This document shows positions 18,290 to 27,267 of a stretch of DNA of 64,000 bases, piece after piece. Position numbers and translations under genes: made by a program. Each line of letters opens with the position of its first letter. Position 1 is the stretch's first letter. Source of the DNA: JAIROC01 sp031553535 (GTDB lineage: Bacteria; Bacteroidota; Bacteroidia; Bacteroidales; WCHB1-69); assembly GCA_031553535.1 (NCBI GenBank), contig JAVBLM010000044.1:1-64000 (forward strand), given 5' to 3'. The notes below the pieces were generated by a model that did no database searches, was not told the origin of the DNA, and saw only the letters and a program-made list of their open reading frames with translations.

Positions 18290-19219
18290 ATGTTATCTAG
18301 TAGAAAAGTGTTTTTCTTTTTCTTTTTATTGCTTCTTGGACAGGAATGTTTTGCAAAAAAAAATGAAAAAGTTTCGGATTGGTTTCAGGATAATCTACAG
18401 GGGAAAGTTAAAAACATAAAGACAATAGAATATGCAGTTGTTTTTCAGAATGGGAAGATCCAAAAAGGAGAAATAATAACCACTTCGTTGAAAGCATATA
18501 ATAAAGAAGGATATATAATTGAAAGTATTGATCTTGATGCGGATAATTCTATAATTCAAAAGGAAATCTTTCTTTTTGATAAGAAAGGAAACAAGATTGA
18601 AGAATTGTTATATAATGAAGAAAATGAGATGGAACAACGCACAAAAATAAGATATAATCCTTTAAAACTACCAATTCAATCTGTTTCAGAAGATAATAAA
18701 GGAAGAAAGATTCAGCGATTAGTCTATCGGTATGATGATCAGGGATATTTAATTCAGTTGATCGGTTATGATAACAGGGGAAAGATGTCGGAAAAGAGTT
18801 ATTATAGCTATGACCAACGAGGTAACCTTATTCAATATTTAGGTTTTGGACAATTTGACAATAGGACAATTAATTATAAATATAATGATTCTAATAGAAT
18901 AATAGAATTATTATGTATGGATATAAAAGGAAATTTCATAGAAAAGTTTTTCTTTCAGTATGGGGAACAAAAAGGATCGGAAAAACGTATATCTGTAAAT
19001 ATTAATAATAAAATTCTGCATACAGATAACTATCTTTATGATGAATATAATAATTTATTGGAATTAACTCATTTGGATATAAATGGGTTGATTAAAGAAC
19101 AACACGCTTTTGTTTATCAATATGATACAAAAGGTAATTGGACAAGTCAAATTTTCTATACAGGAGTAGAAAAGTTAGGGACTAGTATTACAGAGCGTAT
19201 TATAGAATACTATGATTAG
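18290..19219 (+). CDS. Exported protein with YD/MORN-like tyrosine-rich repeats, unknown function
   Basis: 309 residues. A signal peptide (VFFFFFLLLLGQECFAKK) precedes repeats of about 20 residues with the pattern YDxxGNLIxxxxYDxxG (e.g. YRYDDQGYLIQLIGYDNRG, YYSYDQRGNLIQYLGF). Such patterns occur in RHS-like and Bacteroidota exported repeat proteins. It has no toxin domain, lipobox or T9SS tail, so it is probably periplasmic. It follows the tnaA terminator and no promoter box is clear. I do not recognise a function. Confidence 0.7.
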   Translation: MLSSRKVFFFFFLLLLGQECFAKKNEKVSDWFQDNLQGKVKNIKTIEYAVVFQNGKIQKGEIITTSLKAYNKEGYIIESIDLDADNSIIQKEIFLFDKKGNKIEELLYNEENEMEQRTKIRYNPLKLPIQSVSEDNKGRKIQRLVYRYDDQGYLIQLIGYDNRGKMSEKSYYSYDQRGNLIQYLGFGQFDNRTINYKYNDSNRIIELLCMDIKGNFIEKFFFQYGEQKGSEKRISVNINNKILHTDNYLYDEYNNLLELTHLDINGLIKEQHAFVYQYDTKGNWTSQIFYTGVEKLGTSITERIIEYYD

Positions 19220-19269
19220 TATATATTTGAATAATCGATGTTTTTTTGAGAGATAAAGTAATAAAAGAG

Positions 19270-19842
19270 TTATTCCTCGGATTTATATACGGAATGTTTA
19301 AAATTTTCAGGATTATCCGTTTTTAATTTGCTGTATACTTCCAGATCCACAAAGTTCCCGTTTAGGAATTCACCATCTCGTTCTATTCCTTCAAAAGAAA
19401 ATGCTAAGCGTTGAGGGATTTTTAGACCTGAAGCATTCCCTCTAGCGCATTTAATTTCAACTCGATGCATGTCTAATTTCTGAAAAGCAAATTCTATTAA
19501 TTTAGCAACAGATTGTGAAATAATTCCTTTTGTTTGAAATTTTTCAGAAAGCCAATATCCGATACCTGTTCGTTTATTTAGTTTGTCTGTATTTTTGAAT
19601 CCGATCAGTCCTGCGAAACTTCCCATATAATGAATCACAAATACTAATTCGGACTTTATTGTAGAGCTAATAGAATCCTCTATATCATTGACTGTTTTGA
19701 TATGATCAATGCATGGTAACCATTTTCTGAGATACTCACGCTGACTGTTTATTGTTATGAAGATATCATTGGCATCACCAAGACTTATTTGTCTCAATAA
19801 AATATTTCCTCCAATAAAAAATTGTGTTTTCTCTTTTAACAT
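19270..19842 (-). CDS. GNAT acetyltransferase, RimJ/RimL-like
   Basis: 190 residues from ATG 19842. An upstream-extended frame to 20031 is rejected because a -7 box lies at 19888 and the extension is low-complexity. The acetyl-CoA region is seen in GIGYWLSEKFQTKGIISQSVAKLIEFAF, followed by the RimL-type ARGNASGLKIPQRLAFSFEGIERDG. RimL relatives acetylate ribosomal L7/L12 or other N-termini, but most Bacteroidota members have unknown substrates. Cytoplasmic. Confidence 0.87.
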   Translation of the reverse strand: MLKEKTQFFIGGNILLRQISLGDANDIFITINSQREYLRKWLPCIDHIKTVNDIEDSISSTIKSELVFVIHYMGSFAGLIGFKNTDKLNKRTGIGYWLSEKFQTKGIISQSVAKLIEFAFQKLDMHRVEIKCARGNASGLKIPQRLAFSFEGIERDGEFLNGNFVDLEVYSKLKTDNPENFKHSVYKSEE

Positions 19843-19887
19843 ATTTTTCAAAGTTAGAAAATCTGTTCTAGGATTAGAATACTTGTG

Positions 19888-19895
19888 CAAAGATA
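19888..19895 (-). promoter_or_regulatory. -7 box for the acetyltransferase
   Basis: The minus strand reads TATCTTTG, 46 bp before the ATG at 19842. It decides the start. Confidence 0.6.
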
Positions 19896-20052
19896 TACAA
19901 AAAAATACAACAGAATATAAAAATATATTTTTTTTTGCAACAACATATAAAAATGATAGAAACATAAGGATTGAGTTTGTTTTATGAGTTTTCTTAATTC
20001 GAAAAAATATATTTCTGCATTTTCCCTTCAATAACTTATTGAGTTGTTTTTT

Positions 20053-21807
20053 TTATATTTTTTGTTTTTTATGAATAAAGAAATATTGATTTTGTTGTTT
20101 TTTTTCAATTGGATTCGTCGCACAATAGACTTTTTTCATTGTATAAGGGTCAAGCCCTGTATAAAATATGGTAGAGGATAATGTCATAGGGGTTGGCGTG
20201 AAATCTTGAACTTGCTCCAGGTTATAATGCAAATGTTTCATTTTGTTGGCTAAAACCTGCATATCGGAGAGCTTACATGCAGGATGTGAAGAAATAAAAT
20301 AGGGGATAAGTTGTTGTTTTAAATTATATTTCGTGTTAATCTTATCAAATCTCTTTTTAAATTCGAGGAAAAAATCAAAAGATGGTTTTCTCATACATTG
20401 GACAACCTGATCCTCGGTATGTTCCGGAGCAACTTTTAATCTGCCGGATACATGATTTCGAATTAATAAAGAAGTATAATTATCAAGATAATAATCTTTG
20501 CTTTTTTGTTTATCTGTGCAAACTAGAAGATCGTAACGTATCCCACTACTGATATGTATTTTTTTTACAGTTGTTATCCTGGAGGCTTTTTCGTATAGTT
20601 CAATTAATGATTTGTGATTGTAATCCAAGTTATGACAAATCTTCGGGAAAATACAAGAAGGCCTTTGACATTGTTTACAACGATGTTCATCTTTTCCTTT
20701 CATATTGTACATGTTGGCGGAAGGGCCTCCTAAATCTGATATATGACCTTTAAAATAAGGCATTTTTGCAATACGTTCAATTTCTTTTATAATAGACTTT
20801 TCAGATCGACTGGCAATGAACTTTCCTTGATGTGCTGAAATAGTACAGAAACTACATCCTCCGAAACATCCTCTGTGAATATTTACAGAGGTATTTATCA
20901 TTGTGAAGGCAGGTATCTCTCCTCGCTTGTTATATTTTGGATGAGGCAACCGCGTAAAAGGTAGATCATATACCTCGTCTAATTCTTGCTGGGATAATAT
21001 AGGGAAAGGAGGATTTACTACCAGTATTTTATCTTTTACAGGCTGGATGATTTTTTGAGCTTTAACTTTGTTCGATTCCGTTTCAATAATATTAAAGGTC
21101 TCTGCAAATTTTGTTTTTGATTTTAAACATACATCGTGAGAGTGTAGTTTAATAGCATCTTTGAACTCAGATTCCTTTTTGTTTGTCAAATAAGCAATTT
21201 GATCAATAGAGTAAAAATCTTCAGGGGATGCTTTTTCTTTTTGCTTAAACACTTGTAGAATGGATCGAATTGTTTTTTCTCCCATGCCATATATTAACAG
21301 GTCAGCCTCGCTATCATGTAAAATAGAAGGCAAAAGTTTATCCGACCAATAATCATAGTGGGTGAATCGCCGCAAAGAAGCTTCAATCCCTCCTAAAATT
21401 ATCATTGAATCAGGATATAGCTTACGTACAATCTGAGAATATACAGTAGTTGCATAATCGGGCCGAAATCCGGATACATTTCCAGGGGTATAGGCATCGG
21501 TCGATCGTAAACGCTTGGCTGCAGTATAATGATTGACCATAGAATCCATGCTTCCGGAGCTGATCCCAAAAAATAATCGAGGTTTTCCGAACTTTTTGAA
21601 ATCCCGAAGGTCGTCGCGCCAATTTGGCTGAGGAATAATAGCTACACGAAATCCTTCCTGTTCAATCAACCGTCCGATAATAGGTATGCCAAAAGAAGGA
21701 TGGTCGATATAAGCATCACCGGAAATAAGAACAACATCTACATAATCCCATTTACGAAGTTCAATTTCCTTTTTTGTAATGGGTAAAAATGATGTTAGAT
21801 CATTCAT
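20053..21807 (-). CDS. YgiQ-family radical SAM protein
   Basis: 584 residues, close to the family's usual 600-700. An N-terminal part resembling a cobalamin-binding domain (about 1-270) leads to the radical SAM centre CFGGCSFC, with the cluster cysteines at about 314, 318 and 321 (CxxxCxxC). A second Cys group (RCKQCQRPSCIFPKIC) follows, and the C-terminus has the family DFTPTPMTLSSTIFYTGLDPYT. The function of YgiQ/UPF0313 is unknown. It lies 1 bp after a glycosyltransferase and is part of an ftsE-led minus-strand unit. Confidence 0.93.
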   Translation of the reverse strand: MNDLTSFLPITKKEIELRKWDYVDVVLISGDAYIDHPSFGIPIIGRLIEQEGFRVAIIPQPNWRDDLRDFKKFGKPRLFFGISSGSMDSMVNHYTAAKRLRSTDAYTPGNVSGFRPDYATTVYSQIVRKLYPDSMIILGGIEASLRRFTHYDYWSDKLLPSILHDSEADLLIYGMGEKTIRSILQVFKQKEKASPEDFYSIDQIAYLTNKKESEFKDAIKLHSHDVCLKSKTKFAETFNIIETESNKVKAQKIIQPVKDKILVVNPPFPILSQQELDEVYDLPFTRLPHPKYNKRGEIPAFTMINTSVNIHRGCFGGCSFCTISAHQGKFIASRSEKSIIKEIERIAKMPYFKGHISDLGGPSANMYNMKGKDEHRCKQCQRPSCIFPKICHNLDYNHKSLIELYEKASRITTVKKIHISSGIRYDLLVCTDKQKSKDYYLDNYTSLLIRNHVSGRLKVAPEHTEDQVVQCMRKPSFDFFLEFKKRFDKINTKYNLKQQLIPYFISSHPACKLSDMQVLANKMKHLHYNLEQVQDFTPTPMTLSSTIFYTGLDPYTMKKVYCATNPIEKKQQNQYFFIHKKQKI

Positions 21808-21808
21808 T

Positions 21809-22723
21809 TTATATCTCGACTAATTTCCGGTATTTAAGACTGCATAAATACCCAAGTTTATATAAATTAAACAAAGTGAGGTTAGGGTATCTACTATTGA
21901 AATTGATTAACATTAAATTTTTGTATATCCGATATTGCAAAAAGAATAATGAAGTTGTATATGTTTTCTCCAAAAACGTATAGTATTTAAGAAGACGAAT
22001 GCTTTTGATTAATGCATCCTGGTTGGAGTATTGTTCCAATAGGATTTTAAGATTTTCTACACCTTGCCTTGTTTTCTCCAAATAAACATCATTGGTATCG
22101 ATTCCTGTATGATAAAGAGGATTATCGATGTGAGTAACTGTATAATCCCGTTTTTGCAGTTCAAGGCCGAATAAAGTATCTTCATGCCCGTAATTACGTA
22201 AGAGTTCGTTGAACCGGATACGTAGAAATAAATCTTTTGTAATCAGAAAATTGAAAGTTGAAAACCTTGAATTAGGTGCTTTGTTACGTTGCTTTGCAGG
22301 TTTAGTTTCACATCGCATACCATATATCCATCTTAAATAGGAATTGGCTTTTGGTTTTTGCTGTTTATATGCAGTTCCCCCGCATACCACAATTTCTTTT
22401 CCTTTACAATAGGGGAGGTATCTTTTTATAAATTTGTTATCTATCGGTTCGGAATCACAATCTAAAAAAAGTAAATAATCATATTTTGCCTGTCCGGCTA
22501 AATAGTTCCTTGCAATAGCACGTCCTGCTTTTGTAGGGAGTTCGAATAGTTTTGTATTGGGTAAATCACGAAGTACCAAATTATCCCGTTTGCATGTGTT
22601 ATCAGAATTATCGTCTAACAATAAGATCTCAAAAGGTATTTCTGCTTGACTTGCTTGTTTATGTAATTGTTGTACGAGATTGACAGCGTTGTAATTGTAT
22701 ATGGGAATTAATATAGATAACAT
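21809..22723 (-). CDS. Family 2 glycosyltransferase
   Basis: 304 residues. The GT-A start MLSILIPIYNYNAVNLVQQL and the motifs LLLDDNSDN and LFLDCDSEP (acidic, metal-binding) are clear. A later LRNYGHEDTLFGLELQKRDY corresponds to the acceptor region. It starts 5 bp after ftsE and ends 1 bp before ygiQ, so it is translationally close to both. The product is unknown; a cell-envelope glycan is likely. Confidence 0.9.
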   Translation of the reverse strand: MLSILIPIYNYNAVNLVQQLHKQASQAEIPFEILLLDDNSDNTCKRDNLVLRDLPNTKLFELPTKAGRAIARNYLAGQAKYDYLLFLDCDSEPIDNKFIKRYLPYCKGKEIVVCGGTAYKQQKPKANSYLRWIYGMRCETKPAKQRNKAPNSRFSTFNFLITKDLFLRIRFNELLRNYGHEDTLFGLELQKRDYTVTHIDNPLYHTGIDTNDVYLEKTRQGVENLKILLEQYSNQDALIKSIRLLKYYTFLEKTYTTSLFFLQYRIYKNLMLINFNSRYPNLTLFNLYKLGYLCSLKYRKLVEI

Positions 22724-22728
22724 TATGA

Positions 22729-23481
22729 TTATTCAAGAACTTTACCATCACTAATTTGTAATACGCGTGATGGGATTTGGTTAATAATTAAGAAATCGTG
22801 TGTGGCAACTAATACTGCGGTGCCTTTTTCTGAAATCTGTTTGAATAAATAAAAAATATCATAAGAAGATTCCGGGTCAAGATTACCTGTCGGCTCATCC
22901 GCTAAAATGATTTCAGGATCATTAACCAATGCCCTTGCAATACATACACGTTGCTGTTCACCTCCGGAGAGTTGATGAGGCATTTTATGTCCTTTTGTTT
23001 TTAAGCCGACCATATCCAAAACTTCTTCGATCCGTTCATTCCGTAATCTCTTATCCTTCCATCCGGTTACCTTAGTGACAAATTTAAGGTTTTCAAATAC
23101 ACTTCGATCTTGCAATAATTGGTAATCCTGGAACACAATTCCTAATTTACGTCTTAAACATTGAATGTTTTTCGTTTTTATTTTGCGCATATTATAACCA
23201 ACCACTTCTATTTCTCCTGTAGTTGGCTCGATATCACCATACATCAACTTAAGTAAATTGCTTTTGCCGGAACCTGTTTTGCCTACCACATAAACAAATT
23301 CACCTTTATTAATAGTAAAGGAAACATCGGATAAAATGAGAATTTTTTGTTGGAAAATATCTACATTCTTTAAACGAATAACAGGAGATGTTGATTCTTC
23401 GTTCATCGTTTCCTGAATATCAATCTCAATTGTATCATTTTCCAACATTATTTCATCGGATTGTATTGTTGAATCTGTCAT
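22729..23481 (-). CDS. ftsE: FtsE-like cell-division ABC ATPase
   Basis: 250 residues with Walker A GKTGSGKS, signature LSGGEQQR, Walker B IILADEPTGNLDP and the H-loop ATHDF. The family is FtsE/LolD. The LKNVDIFQQKILILSDVSFTI start and FVYVVGKTGSGKSNLLKLMYGD favour FtsE, which works with FtsX to activate cell-wall hydrolases at the division site. There is an acidic N-terminal extension of about 35 residues. No ftsX is adjacent, so the partner would be elsewhere. A -7 box lies at 23505. Confidence 0.85.
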   Translation of the reverse strand: MTDSTIQSDEIMLENDTIEIDIQETMNEESTSPVIRLKNVDIFQQKILILSDVSFTINKGEFVYVVGKTGSGKSNLLKLMYGDIEPTTGEIEVVGYNMRKIKTKNIQCLRRKLGIVFQDYQLLQDRSVFENLKFVTKVTGWKDKRLRNERIEEVLDMVGLKTKGHKMPHQLSGGEQQRVCIARALVNDPEIILADEPTGNLDPESSYDIFYLFKQISEKGTAVLVATHDFLIINQIPSRVLQISDGKVLE

Positions 23482-23504
23482 GATTATACTTTAATAATTA
23501 GTTG

Positions 23505-23512
23505 CAAAGATA
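23505..23512 (-). promoter_or_regulatory. -7 box for the ftsE-GT2-ygiQ unit
   Basis: The minus strand reads TATCTTTG, 24 bp before the ftsE ATG. Confidence 0.6.
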
Positions 23513-23580
23513 TAGTTTTTCAGGATAAATGATTGTTTTTTGTTGTGATTTTATATTTCATTTAAAATGGTTGTTTATAT

Positions 23581-23616
23581 AACAAAAAAGAGGCAATTTT
23601 ATTGTCTCTTTTTTGT
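23581..23616 (-). terminator. Intrinsic terminator after the T9SS protein gene
   Basis: A near-perfect stem AACAAAAAAGAGgCAAT / ATTGtCTCTTTTTTGTT lies 24 bp after the stop at 23640. It is symmetric enough to act on either strand. Confidence 0.8.
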
Positions 23617-23639
23617 TCGTAAGAAAGTTCTTATTATTA

Positions 23640-25241
23640 TTATTTGATATTCATCTTTTTTACGATTCGTTGTCCATTGAACTCCATGGTATAAAAATAA
23701 ATTCCGGAAGCCAGGTTGGAAACATTTAACTCCAGCATGTTTTCTCCTGATTTTGCTTCTTCGGATGTAAATAATAACGATTGGCCATTGACATTATAAA
23801 TTGTAAATAACGCTTTCCCGTCTGTTGGAACATTGTAATTAATTAAAGTAACATCATTTGCCGGATTAGGGAAATTTTGGTTCATCGAGATATTTGTTTT
23901 ATCTATATTTGTTATGTTCTGAGGAGGTATGGCGGTACGTTGAGACTGTAATGTATCATTTGACGGATTATTATCATACGAATCTATATATACCGTTATT
24001 GAGTAAGTAGATTCATTAGGAACTGTATATGAATCAGTAAATGTATGCGTAATAACACCAAAAGCATTGACCGATGGAATAATATCGGTAAGAGTTTCGA
24101 TTGTTTCGCCATTAGGATTTCTTATTAATGCCGTAATATTTACATTTTGATAAACAGTATCAGGACTTTTATTTTCTAAAGTTACGCTGATATTAATGGA
24201 TTCTCCAATAATGTCTGTTTGTCCGAAAGGTTCATTAAGGCTAACAATTGCCAGGTCTTTGAAAATATCATTGTCGTAATAATAATAAGTCTTTAAAACC
24301 ATTTCCCAGGTTGCCGCATCCATACTATATTCTTGAGACATAAAGAAAATATTGTTCTCCGAATTATAACCATATTTTTGTTTGGTTCCAACATAAAAAT
24401 CCATTAACCCTGCATAACTGATATTTATTTCGGTTTTTGTTTCTGTTAGTAAATCACCGCTATATTGATTTGTAAGCACAATGGCATCCGGAATACTAAT
24501 AGGGATAGGGATCATTATAACAACAGTTGTAGACAAATCTCCTTTAATAGTCATTAATTTATTATTGCTGTAAGCGAAGGTTAATTGTATTGTAATATCT
24601 AATGTTCCCATGCCTGTTGCAAAATCAGAGACATCAAAATCATTGATTGTCATTGTAGCAGAAGATGGGTTCCCATTTTGGTAGATTGGAAGGATTTTCA
24701 TCGTAAGATCCCATGATGATGTCGATTTATTATAACTATTAATAAGAATAGTATCGCAATCCCGTAATTCCAAATCTACTCCAAAAAAAGATAATAATGA
24801 AGAAAAATCATTAACTTCATCAAAATTTCTTACTCCTTTGTATATAATGTGAATTGTGGAATCTAATGGTTGTCCTGACATGGATGAGTCTACTCGGTTA
24901 TAGTAGTCTATCTGTTTATTGTTTTCATCATAAATCCATGTTTGTGACTGATATAGCCTGTTGTTTAAAAAGCGGGTACTGGAAATAATCCGGTCACTGC
25001 CATCATAGCTTTTTATCGTAGAATCAGTATAATCTGGCGCGCCCGGAGGATAAGAGATTTCTTTAATCACTTGTTGATTATTGTTATATGTATAAACAGT
25101 CCTCGCATAGAGTAAAGAATCATTGCCTTGAAAGCCATATTCATGAGAGTAAAGCGGTTTGTCGCCGGTAGCTTTGTGAAATTTTTGTCCGGTTGCATTT
25201 ATGCTTACGGAGATAAGAATTAATAAAAATAATTTTTTCAT
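23640..25241 (-). CDS. T9SS-secreted protein with CARDB-like domain, unknown function
   Basis: 533 residues. A signal peptide (MKKLFLLILISVSINATGQ) leads to a ~300-residue region with tyrosine-rich strand repeats (YDGSDRIISSTRFLNN, WIYDENNKQIDYY). A CARDB/Ig-like domain follows at about 345-440 (SLNEPFGQTDIIGESINISVTLEN to IDSYDNNPSNDTL), then a T9SS type-A tail (NQNFPNPANDVTLINYNV to GQRIVKKMNIK). It should be exported to the cell surface. There is no catalytic motif, so an adhesive or structural role is a guess. A -7 box is at 25286 and a terminator at 23581. Confidence 0.85.
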   Translation of the reverse strand: MKKLFLLILISVSINATGQKFHKATGDKPLYSHEYGFQGNDSLLYARTVYTYNNNQQVIKEISYPPGAPDYTDSTIKSYDGSDRIISSTRFLNNRLYQSQTWIYDENNKQIDYYNRVDSSMSGQPLDSTIHIIYKGVRNFDEVNDFSSLLSFFGVDLELRDCDTILINSYNKSTSSWDLTMKILPIYQNGNPSSATMTINDFDVSDFATGMGTLDITIQLTFAYSNNKLMTIKGDLSTTVVIMIPIPISIPDAIVLTNQYSGDLLTETKTEINISYAGLMDFYVGTKQKYGYNSENNIFFMSQEYSMDAATWEMVLKTYYYYDNDIFKDLAIVSLNEPFGQTDIIGESINISVTLENKSPDTVYQNVNITALIRNPNGETIETLTDIIPSVNAFGVITHTFTDSYTVPNESTYSITVYIDSYDNNPSNDTLQSQRTAIPPQNITNIDKTNISMNQNFPNPANDVTLINYNVPTDGKALFTIYNVNGQSLLFTSEEAKSGENMLELNVSNLASGIYFYTMEFNGQRIVKKMNIK

Positions 25242-25285
25242 TTTCTTCAGATTTTAAGTTTGGGATTAAAGATATATATAATTTG

Positions 25286-25293
25286 CAAAAATA
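25286..25293 (-). promoter_or_regulatory. -7 box for the T9SS protein gene
   Basis: The minus strand reads TATTTTTG, about 45 bp before the ATG at 25241. Confidence 0.5.
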
Positions 25294-25361
25294 TATATTT
25301 TTATTTTATCTTTCTTCTTAAATTCATAATTAACTCCGTTGAGAGCTTCGCTGTTCGTAAT

Positions 25362-26120
25362 TTATAATTCGTCATTCGTAATGGAGTCATTATTTTCCCT
25401 GTTCTTTCTTGCTTGCGCCCGTCCTTTTCGTTGGGAGATAAGGTATTTGTAATGCTTAATATGTTCATTTAGTTCATCGACAAAAGGAAGATACGCGGCT
25501 TCTCCCTCAACGACCATCAAAGCATTGATACGCTCGGTAAGAGTCCGGTAAATAGAATCGAGTTCTTTACGGACTGTTTTCATCCGCAGGTCAGTTCTTG
25601 CCATTAATTCAAGATGACGCTCTTTTTGCAATCTCTCGAATTGCTGATTGCATAAATCCAGTTCATCAATCCAATATTCCAGGCCGGATATCTTCCCTGC
25701 ATCCATGGAATATTCTCCCCGGAGATCTTTTACCAAATTATAAACAGCTGCGGTTTCCTTGTCGTACGATTTTTCGGAAATTTTTCCATAGGCATCGATA
25801 AGTATTTGCAACCGGCTGGCTGCTTGCATCACATCCGGCCGAGAATGATGGCTATAGGCTTTGATAACAAGGACTAAACCACGGGAAGCATGACCTCTGG
25901 CCGAATCCATCGCTGCCAGCCTTTGGGTAAAAGAACTTTTAAAGACTAATTTCAGGCATTCATCTTCCATTTGGAAACCGGGAAGATACAACTCTTCGAA
26001 TGGTACCATGATTTTCAATGCTTCGGCAGTATATTTCCGGACTAAATTCAAGAATATGATATGGAATTGGAAATGTTCTTCATGATGAAGATTCTTGAAG
26101 GTTATTATTTCGACTTTCAT
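25362..26120 (-). CDS. DUF6261 family protein
   Basis: 252 residues from ATG 26120; a longer frame runs into array DNA and is rejected. The sequence is mostly helical, with an N-terminal LHHEEHFQFHIIFLNLVRKY and a long helical C-terminal part (LDLCNQQFERLQKERHLELMARTDLRMKTVRKELDSIYRTLTERINALMVVEG). It has no signal peptide or membrane segment, so it is probably cytoplasmic. I recall it as DUF6261, a Bacteroidota family of unknown function often present in many copies. The last residues (SITNDEL) come from short TTACGAAT-like repeats at 25355-25385. It lies 115 bp from array 3 and is the only DUF6261 gene here. Confidence 0.75.
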   Translation of the reverse strand: MKVEIITFKNLHHEEHFQFHIIFLNLVRKYTAEALKIMVPFEELYLPGFQMEDECLKLVFKSSFTQRLAAMDSARGHASRGLVLVIKAYSHHSRPDVMQAASRLQILIDAYGKISEKSYDKETAAVYNLVKDLRGEYSMDAGKISGLEYWIDELDLCNQQFERLQKERHLELMARTDLRMKTVRKELDSIYRTLTERINALMVVEGEAAYLPFVDELNEHIKHYKYLISQRKGRAQARKNRENNDSITNDEL

Positions 26121-26234
26121 ATAGCGTAATTTTATAAGATTAATAATAAAAAAAGATAAAAGAAAAGGAAAAAAACAGGCAAACAATTCTGTTCCGGCTT
26201 TTTCCAACATAGCATTCTTCTGTTTTGACTTTTA

Positions 26235-26473
26235 TGCCGGTAAGTTCCATAATGAATTTTCTTACCGGTACTTTCCAGCAGATGAATTCCATAGTGAATT
26301 TTGTTGCCAGTACTTTCCGGTAGATAAATTCCATGGTGAATTTCCTTGCCAGTACTTCTCGGCAGGTAGATTCCACAATGAACTTCCTTGCCGGTACTTC
26401 CTGGCAGACAAATTCCATAATGAACTTCCTTACCAGCATTTACTGGTAGGTAAATCCCATAATGAACTCCATT
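26235..26473. repeat. 42-bp tandem array, five full units plus partials (array 3)
   Basis: Units begin at 26264, 26306, 26348, 26390 and 26432, with a partial unit from 26235. Two small palindromes per unit have centres 21 bp apart: TGCC..GGCA and TTC..GAA. In the last unit the first palindrome becomes TACCAG..CTGGTA, with both arms changed together. It lies between minus-strand DUF6261 and plus-strand dapA. Long open frames across it reflect the lack of stops. Confidence 0.88.
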
Positions 26474-26630
26474 ATCGAGATTTCTAAACGGATTTTTTTC
26501 ATAGTAGAATGTATGCAACAGGATTACAGGCAGATATTTTGTTGAATTAAAATACCTGTCAATATATTCAGAATGCCTTTTATTTTGGAAAATACATTTT
26601 CTGGAGACGGACGGCAAGTGGTAATAAAAG

Positions 26631-26665
26631 AAAAACCTCTTTCCGTAAAAAAGAAAGAGGTTTTT
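26631..26665. terminator. Orphan terminator-like hairpin
   Basis: AAAAACCTCTTTC (26631-26643) pairs with GAAAGAGGTTTTT (26653-26665). It is perfect on both strands, yet no gene ends nearby. On the minus strand a short stop-terminated frame (about 26672-26780) ends just before it and could be the tail of a lost gene. Confidence 0.7.
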
Positions 26666-27223
26666 ATATAATGATTGTAATGTTTTCATGGTCAGGTTCC
26701 GGCAGCAACCGGTCAATATCCACCGGATATAGTATTTTGCCCGGCTGTATACAAGTAAAAAATCCATGTAAGGAAAGAAATGGATATCTTCCCCTCTCTT
26801 TTCCTCAAAGGGGAGAAGATGATTTTGACTGTTTTCCGGTGTCATATAGAGTTCCATTTAAAATCCTTTCAAAATATATTAAATCACATGTATGATTCTG
26901 CCTGCAAATATATAAATATTTTATATGTAATGCTATATTTTAAATATTTTTATAATAAAATATCTAATCATAGTTTAAATCTTATTTTTTAGTATTGTGA
27001 AAATTATAATTTGATGACAAAAATAAATTTTATTATTATAATTCCGTTTGTTTATGATAATAATCTATGGAATTAAACATTAATAGACACAGATAAACGA
27101 TAAGAGCCTGCGGCTGATTTATATTTCATGGGTATTATTTCAACAGAAAACACCTGTGAATTTATCAAAAGTTGAAATAGAAGATTATCTCAATTTTTGA
27201 CATCCTCAGTTTGAAAAAAGTTA
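26666..27223. other. AT-rich intergenic stretch before dapA
   Basis: No convincing gene. From 26880 to 27160 it is extremely AT-rich. An inverted repeat TCAAAAGTTGA / TCAATTTTTGA lies at about 27168-27199. Confidence 0.5.
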
Positions 27224-27231
27224 TAACTTTG
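27224..27231 (+). promoter_or_regulatory. -7 box for dapA-holA
   Basis: TAACTTTG (TAnnTTTG), 37 bp before the dapA ATG at 27268. It argues against the longer frame from 27211. Confidence 0.55.
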
Positions 27232-27267
27232 CAAAGCAGAAATATTTTTAGCAAATATACGATACGA

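Noticed and set aside
19843..20031. N-terminal extension of the acetyltransferase
   Set aside because: Low-complexity sequence with a -7 box at 19888; the conserved fold starts at 19842.
26132..26857. 241-codon minus-strand frame with YLPESTGNKIHYGI-type repeats
   Set aside because: It translates array 3 and AT-rich flanks, and overlaps the better-supported DUF6261 start region.
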